Assembly (NCBI GenBank): GCA_964390545.1
Contig: CAYMJV010000027.1
Coordinates: 1-35,332 of the forward strand
DNA length: 35,332 nucleotides
Direction of reading: 5' to 3'
Origin: CAYMJV01 sp964390545
GTDB lineage: Bacteria > Desulfobacterota > BSN033 > UBA1163
The notes under the pieces are model-generated. The model was not told where the DNA came from. It did no database searches and was given only the letters and a program-made list of their open reading frames with translations. Positions 16,699 through 24,309 of the stretch are shown one piece after another (position 1 is the stretch's first letter; every line of letters begins with the position of its first letter). Both the position numbers and the translations under genes were made by a program.

Positions 16699-18189
16699 TT
16701 ATTTCTTCTTTAATTCTCTTCTCAGTATCTTTCCCTGAGGAGATTTGGGCAATTCTTTTAGATAATGGATCTTCTTAGGCACTTTGTAGCGGGCCAGCCG
16801 TTCTTTACAGAAACGGATCATTTCTTCTTCGTCGGAGACCTTCCCCTCTTTCAAAGTGACAAATGCCGTGACTGCCTCGCCAAATTCTGGATGAGGCCAC
16901 CCGACGACCGCGCATTCATTAACCGCATCATGAGAATACAACACCTCTTCCACCTCTCTCGGAAAGACATTCTCGCCACCTGAGATGATGACGTCTTTGA
17001 TTCTGTCAACGATGTAAAGGTACCCTTCGTCGTCAAACCGGCCTACATCACCAGAGTGAAACCAGCCACTTCGGAGGGCGTGGGCTGTTTCTTCGGGTTG
17101 ATTGAAATACCCTTTCATGATGTTGGGTGAGCGGATGACAATTTCCCCCGTTTCTCCCGGTCCCACTTCCTTATCCTTGTCATCGAAGAGCTTTATCTCC
17201 GATAACCCGGCTGGAACGCCCACGGCTCCCACCTTGTGACGATAGCGATGGTTAAAAGTAGTAATGGAAGCAGATTCTGTCATTCCATAGGACTCGTGAA
17301 TGGCAAGCAGGTATTCCTGGTGCCATTGTCGCACAATTTCCTCAGGCATACTTGTTGCTGCTGAAAATACATAGGTGAGCGTCTTCAGATATTTCTTGCT
17401 CTCAGGGTTGTTCAGGAATCGTATGTAGATGGTGGGAACAGCGTAAAAACGGGTAACCTTGTTTTCCTGAACTGACGCCAAGGCGGTATCCATGTCGAAC
17501 CCCTTGAGAAGAACGAGCGTGCCACAACCATAAAAGAGAGAGTTCATGATGTGACATTGACCAAACACGTGGGTCAGAGGCATGAAACAGATGCCTACAT
17601 CTTCAGGAACCATCCTTTCGTAATAACAAATCGTTTGAGCACTATACAGAAGGTTCTTATGGGTGATCATGGCCCCTTTCGGCACCCCTGTCGTACCTCC
17701 TGTGTAAAGAAGTGTGTTCACGTCATCCCCTCCGCATTCGACACGGTCCGGCGTAATCGCTTTTTGCTGTCTGCCTTCTAGGATCGACCTCAACGTTTGA
17801 TCTCTTTCAATAACGACGATATCCTTGATATGGGGTGTTTCCTTCTGATTTGGGAGTTGGGAGAGTAGTTCCTCACAGGTGACTACCACGGATGAAAGGG
17901 AATCATTGAGCAATTTGGTCACTTCTTGTCTCTTGTAGGCGGAGGGAATACACACAGAGGCTGCTCCTAACCTGGCCGTTGCGTAGTAAAACATGGGCCA
18001 TTCGGGGATGTTAGGAAGGTAAAGGCTCACCCTGTGCTCCCGTGTAACCCCGAGATTCCTCAGGTAAAGGGCTATGTGATCAATGATCGTGTTAAGCTCT
18101 TGGTAGGTATAACTCCGATTCGCATAGATCAATGCCTTCTTCTCAGGGAAACACATTGCTCCCTGAGCCAATATATTGGATATATTCAT
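16699..18189 (-). CDS. acyl-CoA ligase (AMP-forming)
   Basis: A 496-residue class I adenylate-forming enzyme that activates a carboxylic acid with ATP and CoA. The P-loop LLYTGGTTGVPKGAM (about 156-170), the YGMTE motif, the GWFHSGDVG/D-R-x-K hinge region and the invariant Lys of SPQGKILRR (K487) are all present, so it should be active. The length and C-terminal domain match medium/long-chain or aromatic acyl-CoA ligases; the substrate is not fixed by sequence. GGAGAGGGA supports the start. It is divergent from livG across a 342-base region and convergent with the cyclase gene. The second ligase in the window, inside the liv operon, belongs to a different subfamily. Confidence 0.93.
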   Translation of the reverse strand: MNISNILAQGAMCFPEKKALIYANRSYTYQELNTIIDHIALYLRNLGVTREHRVSLYLPNIPEWPMFYYATARLGAASVCIPSAYKRQEVTKLLNDSLSSVVVTCEELLSQLPNQKETPHIKDIVVIERDQTLRSILEGRQQKAITPDRVECGGDDVNTLLYTGGTTGVPKGAMITHKNLLYSAQTICYYERMVPEDVGICFMPLTHVFGQCHIMNSLFYGCGTLVLLKGFDMDTALASVQENKVTRFYAVPTIYIRFLNNPESKKYLKTLTYVFSAATSMPEEIVRQWHQEYLLAIHESYGMTESASITTFNHRYRHKVGAVGVPAGLSEIKLFDDKDKEVGPGETGEIVIRSPNIMKGYFNQPEETAHALRSGWFHSGDVGRFDDEGYLYIVDRIKDVIISGGENVFPREVEEVLYSHDAVNECAVVGWPHPEFGEAVTAFVTLKEGKVSDEEEMIRFCKERLARYKVPKKIHYLKELPKSPQGKILRRELKKK

Positions 18190-18227
18190 CTCCCTCTCCT
18201 TTCATGAGTTGGGTACTACCACAGGCC

Positions 18228-18240
18228 TGAGAAGTTCTCA
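18228..18240. promoter_or_regulatory. 13-base palindrome, possible operator
   Basis: TGAGAA-G-TTCTCA, a perfect dyad around a central G, lies about 40 bases before the ligase start in the divergent region. Its size and placement fit a repressor operator, but chance occurrence cannot be excluded and no regulator gene is nearby. Confidence 0.25.
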
Positions 18241-18289
18241 CCGACATCTATTTACCACATCTAAGGAGAGAAAAAAAGGGAAACGGGAT

Positions 18290-18416
18290 GACCGGAAAGT
18301 GCCCCGTCCCGCCCTAGCGGGATAGGCGGGGTCAAAGGGCACAATATAAAACGATATTTACATTACCGAAGCCCCGGCGTGCCTGTCCCGTCCTAACTGG
18401 ATGACCGGGGAGCTTC
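18290..18416 (+). repeat. third copy of the dispersed GC-rich repeat
   Basis: Matches the reverse complement of 775-880 in order: an AGTGCCC start, a GC hairpin, GGGCACAATA, a central AT-rich block, ATTACCG and a second GC hairpin. The GC hairpin arms have diverged but stay complementary (CCCGCCCTAGCGGGATAGGCGGG). This suggests the secondary structure is retained. Confidence 0.6.
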
Positions 18417-18438
18417 ACAAAAGTCCTCCTGAAAAAGC

Positions 18439-18467
18439 TTGACTAAATGAACTCTAAGGTGTAGAAA
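18439..18467 (+). promoter_or_regulatory. promoter candidate for the liv operon
   Basis: TTGACT (18439-18444) and TAGAAA (18462-18467) are spaced by 17 bases. The start site would be near 18474, giving a leader of about 58 bases before the livG GTG. Four of six -10 positions match the consensus. Confidence 0.45.
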
Positions 18468-18531
18468 TTACAAATATCTTTGTCTTAATTCAAAAGAGAC
18501 GAGCACGGCACTGAGCAGGAGATGATGATCG

Positions 18532-19350
18532 GTGGAAGCGAATCAGCAAGTTAAACTGCGGATTGACAACCTTTCGCTCAGCTTTGGCGGCGTCAGTGCC
18601 CTTATCGACGTGAGCATAGAGATCAGGGATAAGGAGATACTGGCTATTATCGGACCGAATGGGGCCGGCAAGACGGCACTCCTTAACTGCATCAATGGTT
18701 TTTACAAACCTCAAAAAGGGGAGATATACTTCGATGACCGGAGGATTACCCGGATGCGGCCGGACAAGCTGGCCAAACTGGGCATTGCGCGAACCTTTCA
18801 GAATATCGAACTCTATACCGGGCTGAGCACTCAAGATAACCTCATGGCTGCCCGGCATGTGCTTATGAGGCAAAATTTCATCACCGGTGCCCTCTATGTT
18901 GGCAGGGCGCTGAAGGAGGAAACCGAACACCGCCGGACGGTAGAAGAGATTATCGATTTCCTTGAAATCGCACCCATCAGAAAGAAGGTGGTTGGTCTTC
19001 TCCCCTACGGAATGAGAAAGAGGGTTGAGCTGGCCAGAGCATTGGCTCTGGAGCCAAAAGTACTGCTTCTTGACGAGCCCATGGCAGGAATGAACTTAGA
19101 GGAAAAGGAAGATATTGCCCGATTCGTCATCGATGTTTTCGAAGGTCAGGGAGCCACCTATCTGGATACGGCTGTTCTCAGGGACGGGATTGGTTGTATC
19201 ATCCTTGTCGAGCATGATATGGGAGTGGTCATGGACATTGCAGACAGGATTATCGTCCTCGATTTTGGGCGTAAGATTGCTGAGGGCACCCCTGCGGAGA
19301 TTAGCACCAATCCCGAGGTGATCAAGGCTTACCTGGGAAAAGAAAAATAA
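18532..19350 (+). CDS. livG: branched-chain-type ABC transporter ATPase (LivG-like)
   Basis: A 272-residue cytoplasmic ATPase of the hydrophobic amino acid/carboxylate uptake family. Walker A is GPNGAGKT at residues 41-48. The signature region is the LivG-type LPYGM-R-K-R-V-E-L-A-R-A (from 157), Walker B is VLLLDEP (about 177-183), and the switch His is in VEHDMGVVMD. Relative to ordinary LivG there is an extra stretch of roughly a dozen residues between FVIDVF and CIILVEHD (about 205-222). The start is GTG with AGGAGA upstream. LivF starts 13 bases after the stop. With an acyl-CoA ligase in the same operon the cargo is more likely a carboxylate than leucine; the gene symbol marks family only. 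Confidence 0.93.
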   Translation: MEANQQVKLRIDNLSLSFGGVSALIDVSIEIRDKEILAIIGPNGAGKTALLNCINGFYKPQKGEIYFDDRRITRMRPDKLAKLGIARTFQNIELYTGLSTQDNLMAARHVLMRQNFITGALYVGRALKEETEHRRTVEEIIDFLEIAPIRKKVVGLLPYGMRKRVELARALALEPKVLLLDEPMAGMNLEEKEDIARFVIDVFEGQGATYLDTAVLRDGIGCIILVEHDMGVVMDIADRIIVLDFGRKIAEGTPAEISTNPEVIKAYLGKEK

Positions 19351-19363
19351 GGGGTCCGGAATA

Positions 19364-20158
19364 ATGCTGCAAGTAAACAATATTGAAGTTGTTTATATGA
19401 ATGTGATCCAGGTACTCCGAGGTGTGTCACTCGGTGTGGGTGATGGCAAGATCGTTGCCCTGCTTGGAGCGAACGGTGCAGGCAAGACGACCACATTAAA
19501 AGCTGTGTCAGGAATGTTAAGAACGGAAGAGGGAGAAGTCACCGACGGAAGCATTGATTTTGATGGAAAGAGGATAGACAGGTATGGCCCCGAGGGGGTT
19601 GCTGCCTTGGGCATCAGCCAGGCGATGGAAGGTCGAAGGGTTCTTGAGCACCTCAGCGTTGAAGAGAATTTATACATAGGCGCTTACCGCCGCAAAGGCC
19701 GGGCTGGAGTTAAGCAAGACATCGAAATGGTCTTTGACTACTTCCCCCCAATTAAGCGCCTCCGCCGCCAGATGAGCGGTTATCTGTCCGGCGGTGAACA
19801 ACAAATGTTAGTGATAGGGCGAGCACTCATGGCACGTCCGAAACTGATGCTTCTTGACGAGCCTTCGCTCGGTCTCGCCCCTTTGCTCGTGCACGAGATC
19901 TATAAAATTATCGGGAGAATCAATACTGAACAAAAGATGGCTATCCTCCTCGTGGAGCAAAATGCCAGAGCGGCGCTCGGCATCTCGGACTATGGTTATG
20001 TGATGGAGAACGGCAGGGTGGTCCTGGAAGGTCCGGCTGAGAAGTTGAAGGATAATGAAGATGTTCAGGAATTCTATATGGGACTCTCGACGGTTGGCTC
20101 CAAAAAGAGCTATCGTGAGATTAAACATTACCGTCGAAGGAAGAGGTGGCTGGCGTAG
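19364..20158 (+). CDS. livF: branched-chain-type ABC transporter ATPase (LivF-like)
   Basis: A 264-residue ATPase, partner of the LivG-like protein in the ATPase heterodimer. Walker A is GANGAGKT at residues 35-42, the signature is LSGGEQQMLVIGRAL (about 141-155), Walker B is LMLLDEPSLGLAP, and VEQN contains the switch region. It is about 25 residues longer than typical LivF because of a basic C-terminal tail (SYREIKHYRRRKRWLA). That tail might contact the membrane, the permeases or the ligase. The Shine-Dalgarno is weak. A 189-base gap containing a repeat separates it from the ligase gene, so the downstream half of the operon may be expressed at a different level. Confidence 0.93.
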   Translation: MLQVNNIEVVYMNVIQVLRGVSLGVGDGKIVALLGANGAGKTTTLKAVSGMLRTEEGEVTDGSIDFDGKRIDRYGPEGVAALGISQAMEGRRVLEHLSVEENLYIGAYRRKGRAGVKQDIEMVFDYFPPIKRLRRQMSGYLSGGEQQMLVIGRALMARPKLMLLDEPSLGLAPLLVHEIYKIIGRINTEQKMAILLVEQNARAALGISDYGYVMENGRVVLEGPAEKLKDNEDVQEFYMGLSTVGSKKSYREIKHYRRRKRWLA

Positions 20159-20200
20159 AGATTGGCATAGCGCAAAGCGCATGGAGCATGGCGTCAATAA

Positions 20201-20327
20201 TTAATACAAACGAAGTAAATAGTTTTACATAAAACTGTAGGGTACGTTCCCCGAACGCACCGTTCAGAGGCGTGATCGGGGATCACGCCCTACAAAGTCG
20301 TAAAAACAAAAAATGCGTTTGTATTAA
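20201..20327. repeat. MITE-like palindromic element in the liv operon
   Basis: TTAATACAAACG (20201-20212) and its inverse CGTTTGTATTAA (20316-20327) bound a 127-base element. Inside it GTAGGGTACGTTCCCCGAAC and GGGGATCACGCCCTAC (20237-20293) form a second nested inverted repeat. There is no coding capacity. It sits between livF and the ligase gene. Confidence 0.6.
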
Positions 20328-20347
20328 TAATCCAATTATTAGGGGTC

Positions 20348-22288
20348 ATGACAACTCAGATGGAGAAAGTCTTTAAAGAGAAGGGTGATACCTGGCCCAA
20401 GATACTCAAATATAACTATGAAACATATGGTGATCATCGCAAGGCCATGCGATACAAGCACTATGGTATTTGGGAGCCTTTTACCTGGAAGGACTACTAT
20501 CTCAGTGTTAAATACCTGGCGCTTGGTTTGCTCTCCCTCGGGTTTGAACCCGGAGATAAGATGGTGATTATTGGGGAAAACGCCCCACAATGGTATTGTA
20601 CTGAGCTGGCCGCTCAGGCAAACCATGGAGTTTCAGTGGGATTGTATTCAGATTTAACTCCACGGGAGATAAAATACGTTGTCGAAAATTCCGAGGCCAA
20701 ATTCGCTGTCGTCCAAGATCAGGAGCAGGTTGATAAGTTTCTGCAAATCAAGCAAGAGCTTCCCTTGCTTAAGAAGATTATCTACTGGAACTACAAGGGA
20801 TTGGCCCACTATGATGATCCTATTTTGATGGGATATCGGGAGGTTCTAGGACAAGGGAGGAAATACGAGGAAGAGCACCCCGGGCTGTTTGAGAAGAATG
20901 TGGGTGGCGGCAAACCGGATGATGTCTGCGCCCTCGTTTACACCTCTGGAACCACCGGAGCTGCACCGAAGGGAGCCGTCCATACCTATCGAACGATGAG
21001 GACAGGTGCTGACTATTACCTGAATCTCGACCCATGGTATGAGAATGATAATGTGGTCCCTTACCTGCCACCTGCCTGGATGACTGAGCAATGGTTTGGA
21101 ATCGGCTGCCATCTACTATCTGCGAGCATCCTGAACTTCGCAGAAGAACCAGAGACCCAGCAGCGGGACACAAAGGAGATTAGACCCGATATCGTATGTT
21201 ACGGCGCTCGGCTTTGGGAGAGCGAGGCAGCAATGGTTCAGGCGAGGATTCATGGTGCGGATCCTCTGAAGAGGTTTGCCTTTCGTCTGCTCATGCCCGT
21301 TGGCTACAAGATGGCTGATTTGAAATATAGCAAACAAAAGCCAAGCTTTCTCTTGAAAATACTCTATGCCTTGACTGATCTCTCCCTATTTAGACCCCTC
21401 AGAAGCAGCCTCGGTCTGTCAAATGCTAGAATCTGCTATGCGACGGAGGCGATGCTCAGCCCGGATGCCTTTCGGTTTTATCACGCTCTCAATCTTCCTC
21501 TCAAGAGTCTGTATGGGACAACAGAGGGGGGGGCCCTGACCGGGGCCAAGAATGATGACATCGGTTTAGAGACGGTAGGTCCTGTTCACGACGGAGCGGA
21601 GGTAAGAATAACAGAAGAGGGCGAAATCGTCTGTCGGCAGCCTGGCATCTTTGTTGGTTACTACAAGGACCCAGACAAGACCGGCGAGGTGCTCAAGGAC
21701 GGGTGGTTCTATACTGGAGACAACGGCTTCATTAGGAAGGATGGACACATTGTATTTGTGGATCGGGTCAAGGATCTCATTAATCTGGCCAGTGGCGATA
21801 ACCTGGCTCCCCAACTGATTGAGAGCCGGCTGAGGTTTAGTCCTTATATTAAGGATGCCTGGGTAGTAACCGGAAAAGAAAGAACCTATGCCTCGGTCAT
21901 CATCATTATTAACTATAATACCGTCGGCAGCTGGGCGGGGCAAAGGAGGGTGGGCTATTCCACGTACGCTGAGCTATCTCAGAAGCCGGAGGTTTATGAC
22001 CTGGTGAAGCAATTCATTGACAGAATAAACGGCACACTTCCCTCCGGCTCCAGGGTGAAGAAATATGTCAATCTCCACAAGGAACTTGACCCGGATGAAG
22101 GTGAGCTGACAAGAACCAGGAAGCTGAGGAGGTCATTTTTAGAAGAGCGCTACCGAGAGCTTATCGACGCGATTTATGCCGATAAGACGGAGGTGCCTAT
22201 CGAAGCTCGGGTCAGATACCGGGATGGCCGGATAGGGACAACAAAGACGACGCTAAGTATTAAGTCCGTCGAAGGGGCTGCCATATGA
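20348..22288 (+). CDS. long acyl-CoA synthetase embedded in the liv operon
   Basis: A 646-residue AMP-forming acyl-CoA synthetase, close in length and layout to long-chain/bubblegum-type enzymes. The P-loop is LVYTSGTTGAAPKGA (about 197-211) and has an extra Ala compared with the usual TGxPKG. SLYGTTEGG, GWFYTGDNG and the DRVKDLI hinge are present. The C-terminal Lys region reads ELTRTRKLRR, in place of the GK found in short-chain ligases. The gene overlaps livH by four bases (ATGA), so ligase and permease are translationally coupled. The likely role is vectorial activation of the imported acid to its CoA ester on the cytoplasmic side. The substrate may be a fatty or aromatic acid. Confidence 0.9.
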   Translation: MTTQMEKVFKEKGDTWPKILKYNYETYGDHRKAMRYKHYGIWEPFTWKDYYLSVKYLALGLLSLGFEPGDKMVIIGENAPQWYCTELAAQANHGVSVGLYSDLTPREIKYVVENSEAKFAVVQDQEQVDKFLQIKQELPLLKKIIYWNYKGLAHYDDPILMGYREVLGQGRKYEEEHPGLFEKNVGGGKPDDVCALVYTSGTTGAAPKGAVHTYRTMRTGADYYLNLDPWYENDNVVPYLPPAWMTEQWFGIGCHLLSASILNFAEEPETQQRDTKEIRPDIVCYGARLWESEAAMVQARIHGADPLKRFAFRLLMPVGYKMADLKYSKQKPSFLLKILYALTDLSLFRPLRSSLGLSNARICYATEAMLSPDAFRFYHALNLPLKSLYGTTEGGALTGAKNDDIGLETVGPVHDGAEVRITEEGEIVCRQPGIFVGYYKDPDKTGEVLKDGWFYTGDNGFIRKDGHIVFVDRVKDLINLASGDNLAPQLIESRLRFSPYIKDAWVVTGKERTYASVIIIINYNTVGSWAGQRRVGYSTYAELSQKPEVYDLVKQFIDRINGTLPSGSRVKKYVNLHKELDPDEGELTRTRKLRRSFLEERYRELIDAIYADKTEVPIEARVRYRDGRIGTTKTTLSIKSVEGAAI

Positions 22289-23172
22289 CTTTCTTTCTCC
22301 AATTGGTTGTAACAGGTTTGGCTCTCGGTATGATCTATGCGCTCGTGGCCATAGGTTTTGTTATCATTCTTAAGTGCTCCAATGCATTTAACATTGCTCA
22401 GGGGCACTTCGTATTGATTGGTGGCTACCTGGGCTATACCTTCCTGGTCGTATTCGGCCTATCAATATGGATCAGCATCCTCCTGGCAATTGGTACAGCA
22501 ATCATCATGGGCCTGTTAATAGAACGCCTTGCTTTACGCCCTCTGGTGGGTCAACCCGAACTCGCGATCATTATGATGACGATAGCCTTAGCCACTGTGT
22601 TAGAAGGACTGGCTACCCTGATCTGGGGTGGTGAATATAAGACTTACCATGGCGTCCTGCCGACTCTTGCCTTGAAACTCGGCGAGATATCCATGCCTTC
22701 GGAGTCGCTCATCGGACTGATCGTTTCTGTCGCTGCATTAATTATATTCATGCTTTTTTTCCGCTACACTAAAATTGGACTGGCCATGAGAGCTACTGCC
22801 GAGGATTTGCAGGTGGTACAAAGTGTGGGCATCAAGGCAACCACCGTCTATGCTGTTTCATGGATCATTGCATGTGTGGTCGGTGTGATCGGGGGTATCC
22901 TCCTGGGTGGCGTATCGGGTGTAATGATTCCCCTCGCTGAGGTCGGCTTGAAAGCATTCGCAGTCGTCCTGTTGGGAGGGGCGAACTCCATTGGCGGGGC
23001 CATTGTAGCTGGAGTCATCCTGGGTGTGCTGGAGAATGTGGCTGCTGGGTATCTGGACCCACTCCTTCCTCGTGGCGGGCTGGCTAATGTCTTCCCATTT
23101 ATCGTAATGATCATTGTACTCATCTTTAAGCCCCACGGTCTATTTGGTCTGGTCAGGATAGAGAGGATTTAA
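22285..23172 (+). CDS. livH: branched-chain-type ABC permease (LivH-like)
   Basis: A 295-residue inner-membrane permease with about eight hydrophobic helices. It belongs to the LivH family, as shown by the opening LVVTGLALGMIYALVAIGFV, the FNIAQGHF motif and the ATAEDLQVVQSVGI cytoplasmic loop near 170-185 that contacts the ATPases. GGANSIGGAIVAG near 230-243 is also typical. It forms the translocation pore with the LivM-like protein, whose ATG begins three bases after this stop. Its ATG overlaps the ligase stop. Nothing is truncated. Confidence 0.94.
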   Translation: MTFFLQLVVTGLALGMIYALVAIGFVIILKCSNAFNIAQGHFVLIGGYLGYTFLVVFGLSIWISILLAIGTAIIMGLLIERLALRPLVGQPELAIIMMTIALATVLEGLATLIWGGEYKTYHGVLPTLALKLGEISMPSESLIGLIVSVAALIIFMLFFRYTKIGLAMRATAEDLQVVQSVGIKATTVYAVSWIIACVVGVIGGILLGGVSGVMIPLAEVGLKAFAVVLLGGANSIGGAIVAGVILGVLENVAAGYLDPLLPRGGLANVFPFIVMIIVLIFKPHGLFGLVRIERI

Positions 23173-23175
23173 TCG

Positions 23176-24225
23176 ATGGGTTCACGCTCTGGAACCTTTC
23201 ATGAAAGCTATGCGCAGGATATGGCTATCTTCCGCACCAGAGGAGACTGGGGAATCCTGTTAGCTTTCCTCGTTTTTCTTTCCGTCTGCCCGCTTTTTCT
23301 CAGTGACCGAATACTGACAATCATGACTATGATCGGTATTGCGATTGTCAGCGTGCACGGGCTCAATATTCTAACCGGATACTGTGGCCAGATCTCCATA
23401 GGTCATGTCGGCTTTATGGCAGTCGGTGCCTATGTCTCTGCTATCCTGACTGCCAAGCTGGGGTGGTCATTCTGGACAGCCCTGCCCTGTGCTGCCCTGG
23501 CCGCGGGAATAGCCGGCTTGATCTTCGGCCTCCCATCCTTAAAGATCAAAGGCTTCTACCTCATTATGGCGACCATCGCTGCGCACTTTATCATTATCTG
23601 GCTTATACTCCAACTATACCATGTCACAGGTGGTCCCGACGGTATGCCTGTGCCCAAACCAAAAATAGGGGGTTTCGTATTGAAGTCCAAAGCCAGCTAC
23701 TTTTACCTGGTGATGGTATTCACGTGTCTGTCAACACTCCTGGCTAACAACATCGCCAGGACCAGGGCGGGCAGGGCCTTCGTCGCAGTCAGAGATAATG
23801 ATCTGGCGGCCGAGGTCATGGGGATTAGTCTGTGGAGTTATAAACTCCAGGCGTTTTTTATCGGTTGTGTCTACGCGGGTGTGGCCGGAGTACTCTTGGT
23901 TCACTACTATGCTTTTGCCAGTGTCGACCAATTTCCCTTTATGGATTCCGTGTGGTATCTGGGCATGCTCATTGTTGGTGGTATGGGCAGTACCTCCGGT
24001 GCAATTATGGGTGCCATCTCTCTCAAACTTCTGGACGAGCTAGTCACTATCGTTGGCCCAATCTTATCCGCAGTTGTTGCTGCCCAGGCAGCTGCCTCAC
24101 TGGCCCTCATTACCCGCGGGTTAGTCATCATCCTCTTCCTTATTTTTGAACCCAGGGGGCTTGCTCACCGGTGGGGGATGATCAAGACCTATTTCAGGCT
24201 ATGGCCTTTCTCACATGAAGAATAA
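23176..24225 (+). CDS. livM: branched-chain-type ABC permease (LivM-like)
   Basis: A 349-residue inner-membrane permease with about nine or ten helices. LivM features include the N-terminal LTGYCGQISIGHVGFMAVGA block (about 67-86), LPSLKIKGFYLIMATIA, and the cytoplasmic coupling loop RAFVAVRDNDLAAEVMGI (about 199-216). About 25 polar residues precede the first helix; an internal ATG at 23221 would remove 15 of them, but GAGAGG at 23161-23166 supports the first start. It pairs with the LivH-like protein, and the substrate-binding protein follows after 84 bases with its own strong ribosome-binding site. Confidence 0.94.
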   Translation: MGSRSGTFHESYAQDMAIFRTRGDWGILLAFLVFLSVCPLFLSDRILTIMTMIGIAIVSVHGLNILTGYCGQISIGHVGFMAVGAYVSAILTAKLGWSFWTALPCAALAAGIAGLIFGLPSLKIKGFYLIMATIAAHFIIIWLILQLYHVTGGPDGMPVPKPKIGGFVLKSKASYFYLVMVFTCLSTLLANNIARTRAGRAFVAVRDNDLAAEVMGISLWSYKLQAFFIGCVYAGVAGVLLVHYYAFASVDQFPFMDSVWYLGMLIVGGMGSTSGAIMGAISLKLLDELVTIVGPILSAVVAAQAAASLALITRGLVIILFLIFEPRGLAHRWGMIKTYFRLWPFSHEE

Positions 24226-24309
24226 ATAGAGAGAAGGGAGGTGATCGAATTCAACAGGACACCCAATCGATGGTGTTAATCGAGTCATAAATTTGAAAGG
24301 AGGAGAAGA

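Larger units (their letters stand above)
18190..18531. other. 342-base divergent intergenic region
   Basis: Lies between the divergent acyl-CoA ligase and livG starts. From left to right it holds the ligase ribosome-binding site (18190-18200), a short palindrome (18228-18240), a dispersed repeat (18290-18416) and a promoter candidate toward livG (18439-18467). I see no open reading frame worth reporting. Confidence 0.6.

Noticed and set aside
24240..24278. short GTG-initiated leader peptide before livK
   Set aside because: The GTG overlaps its own presumed Shine-Dalgarno (GGGAGGTG), leaving no valid spacing.
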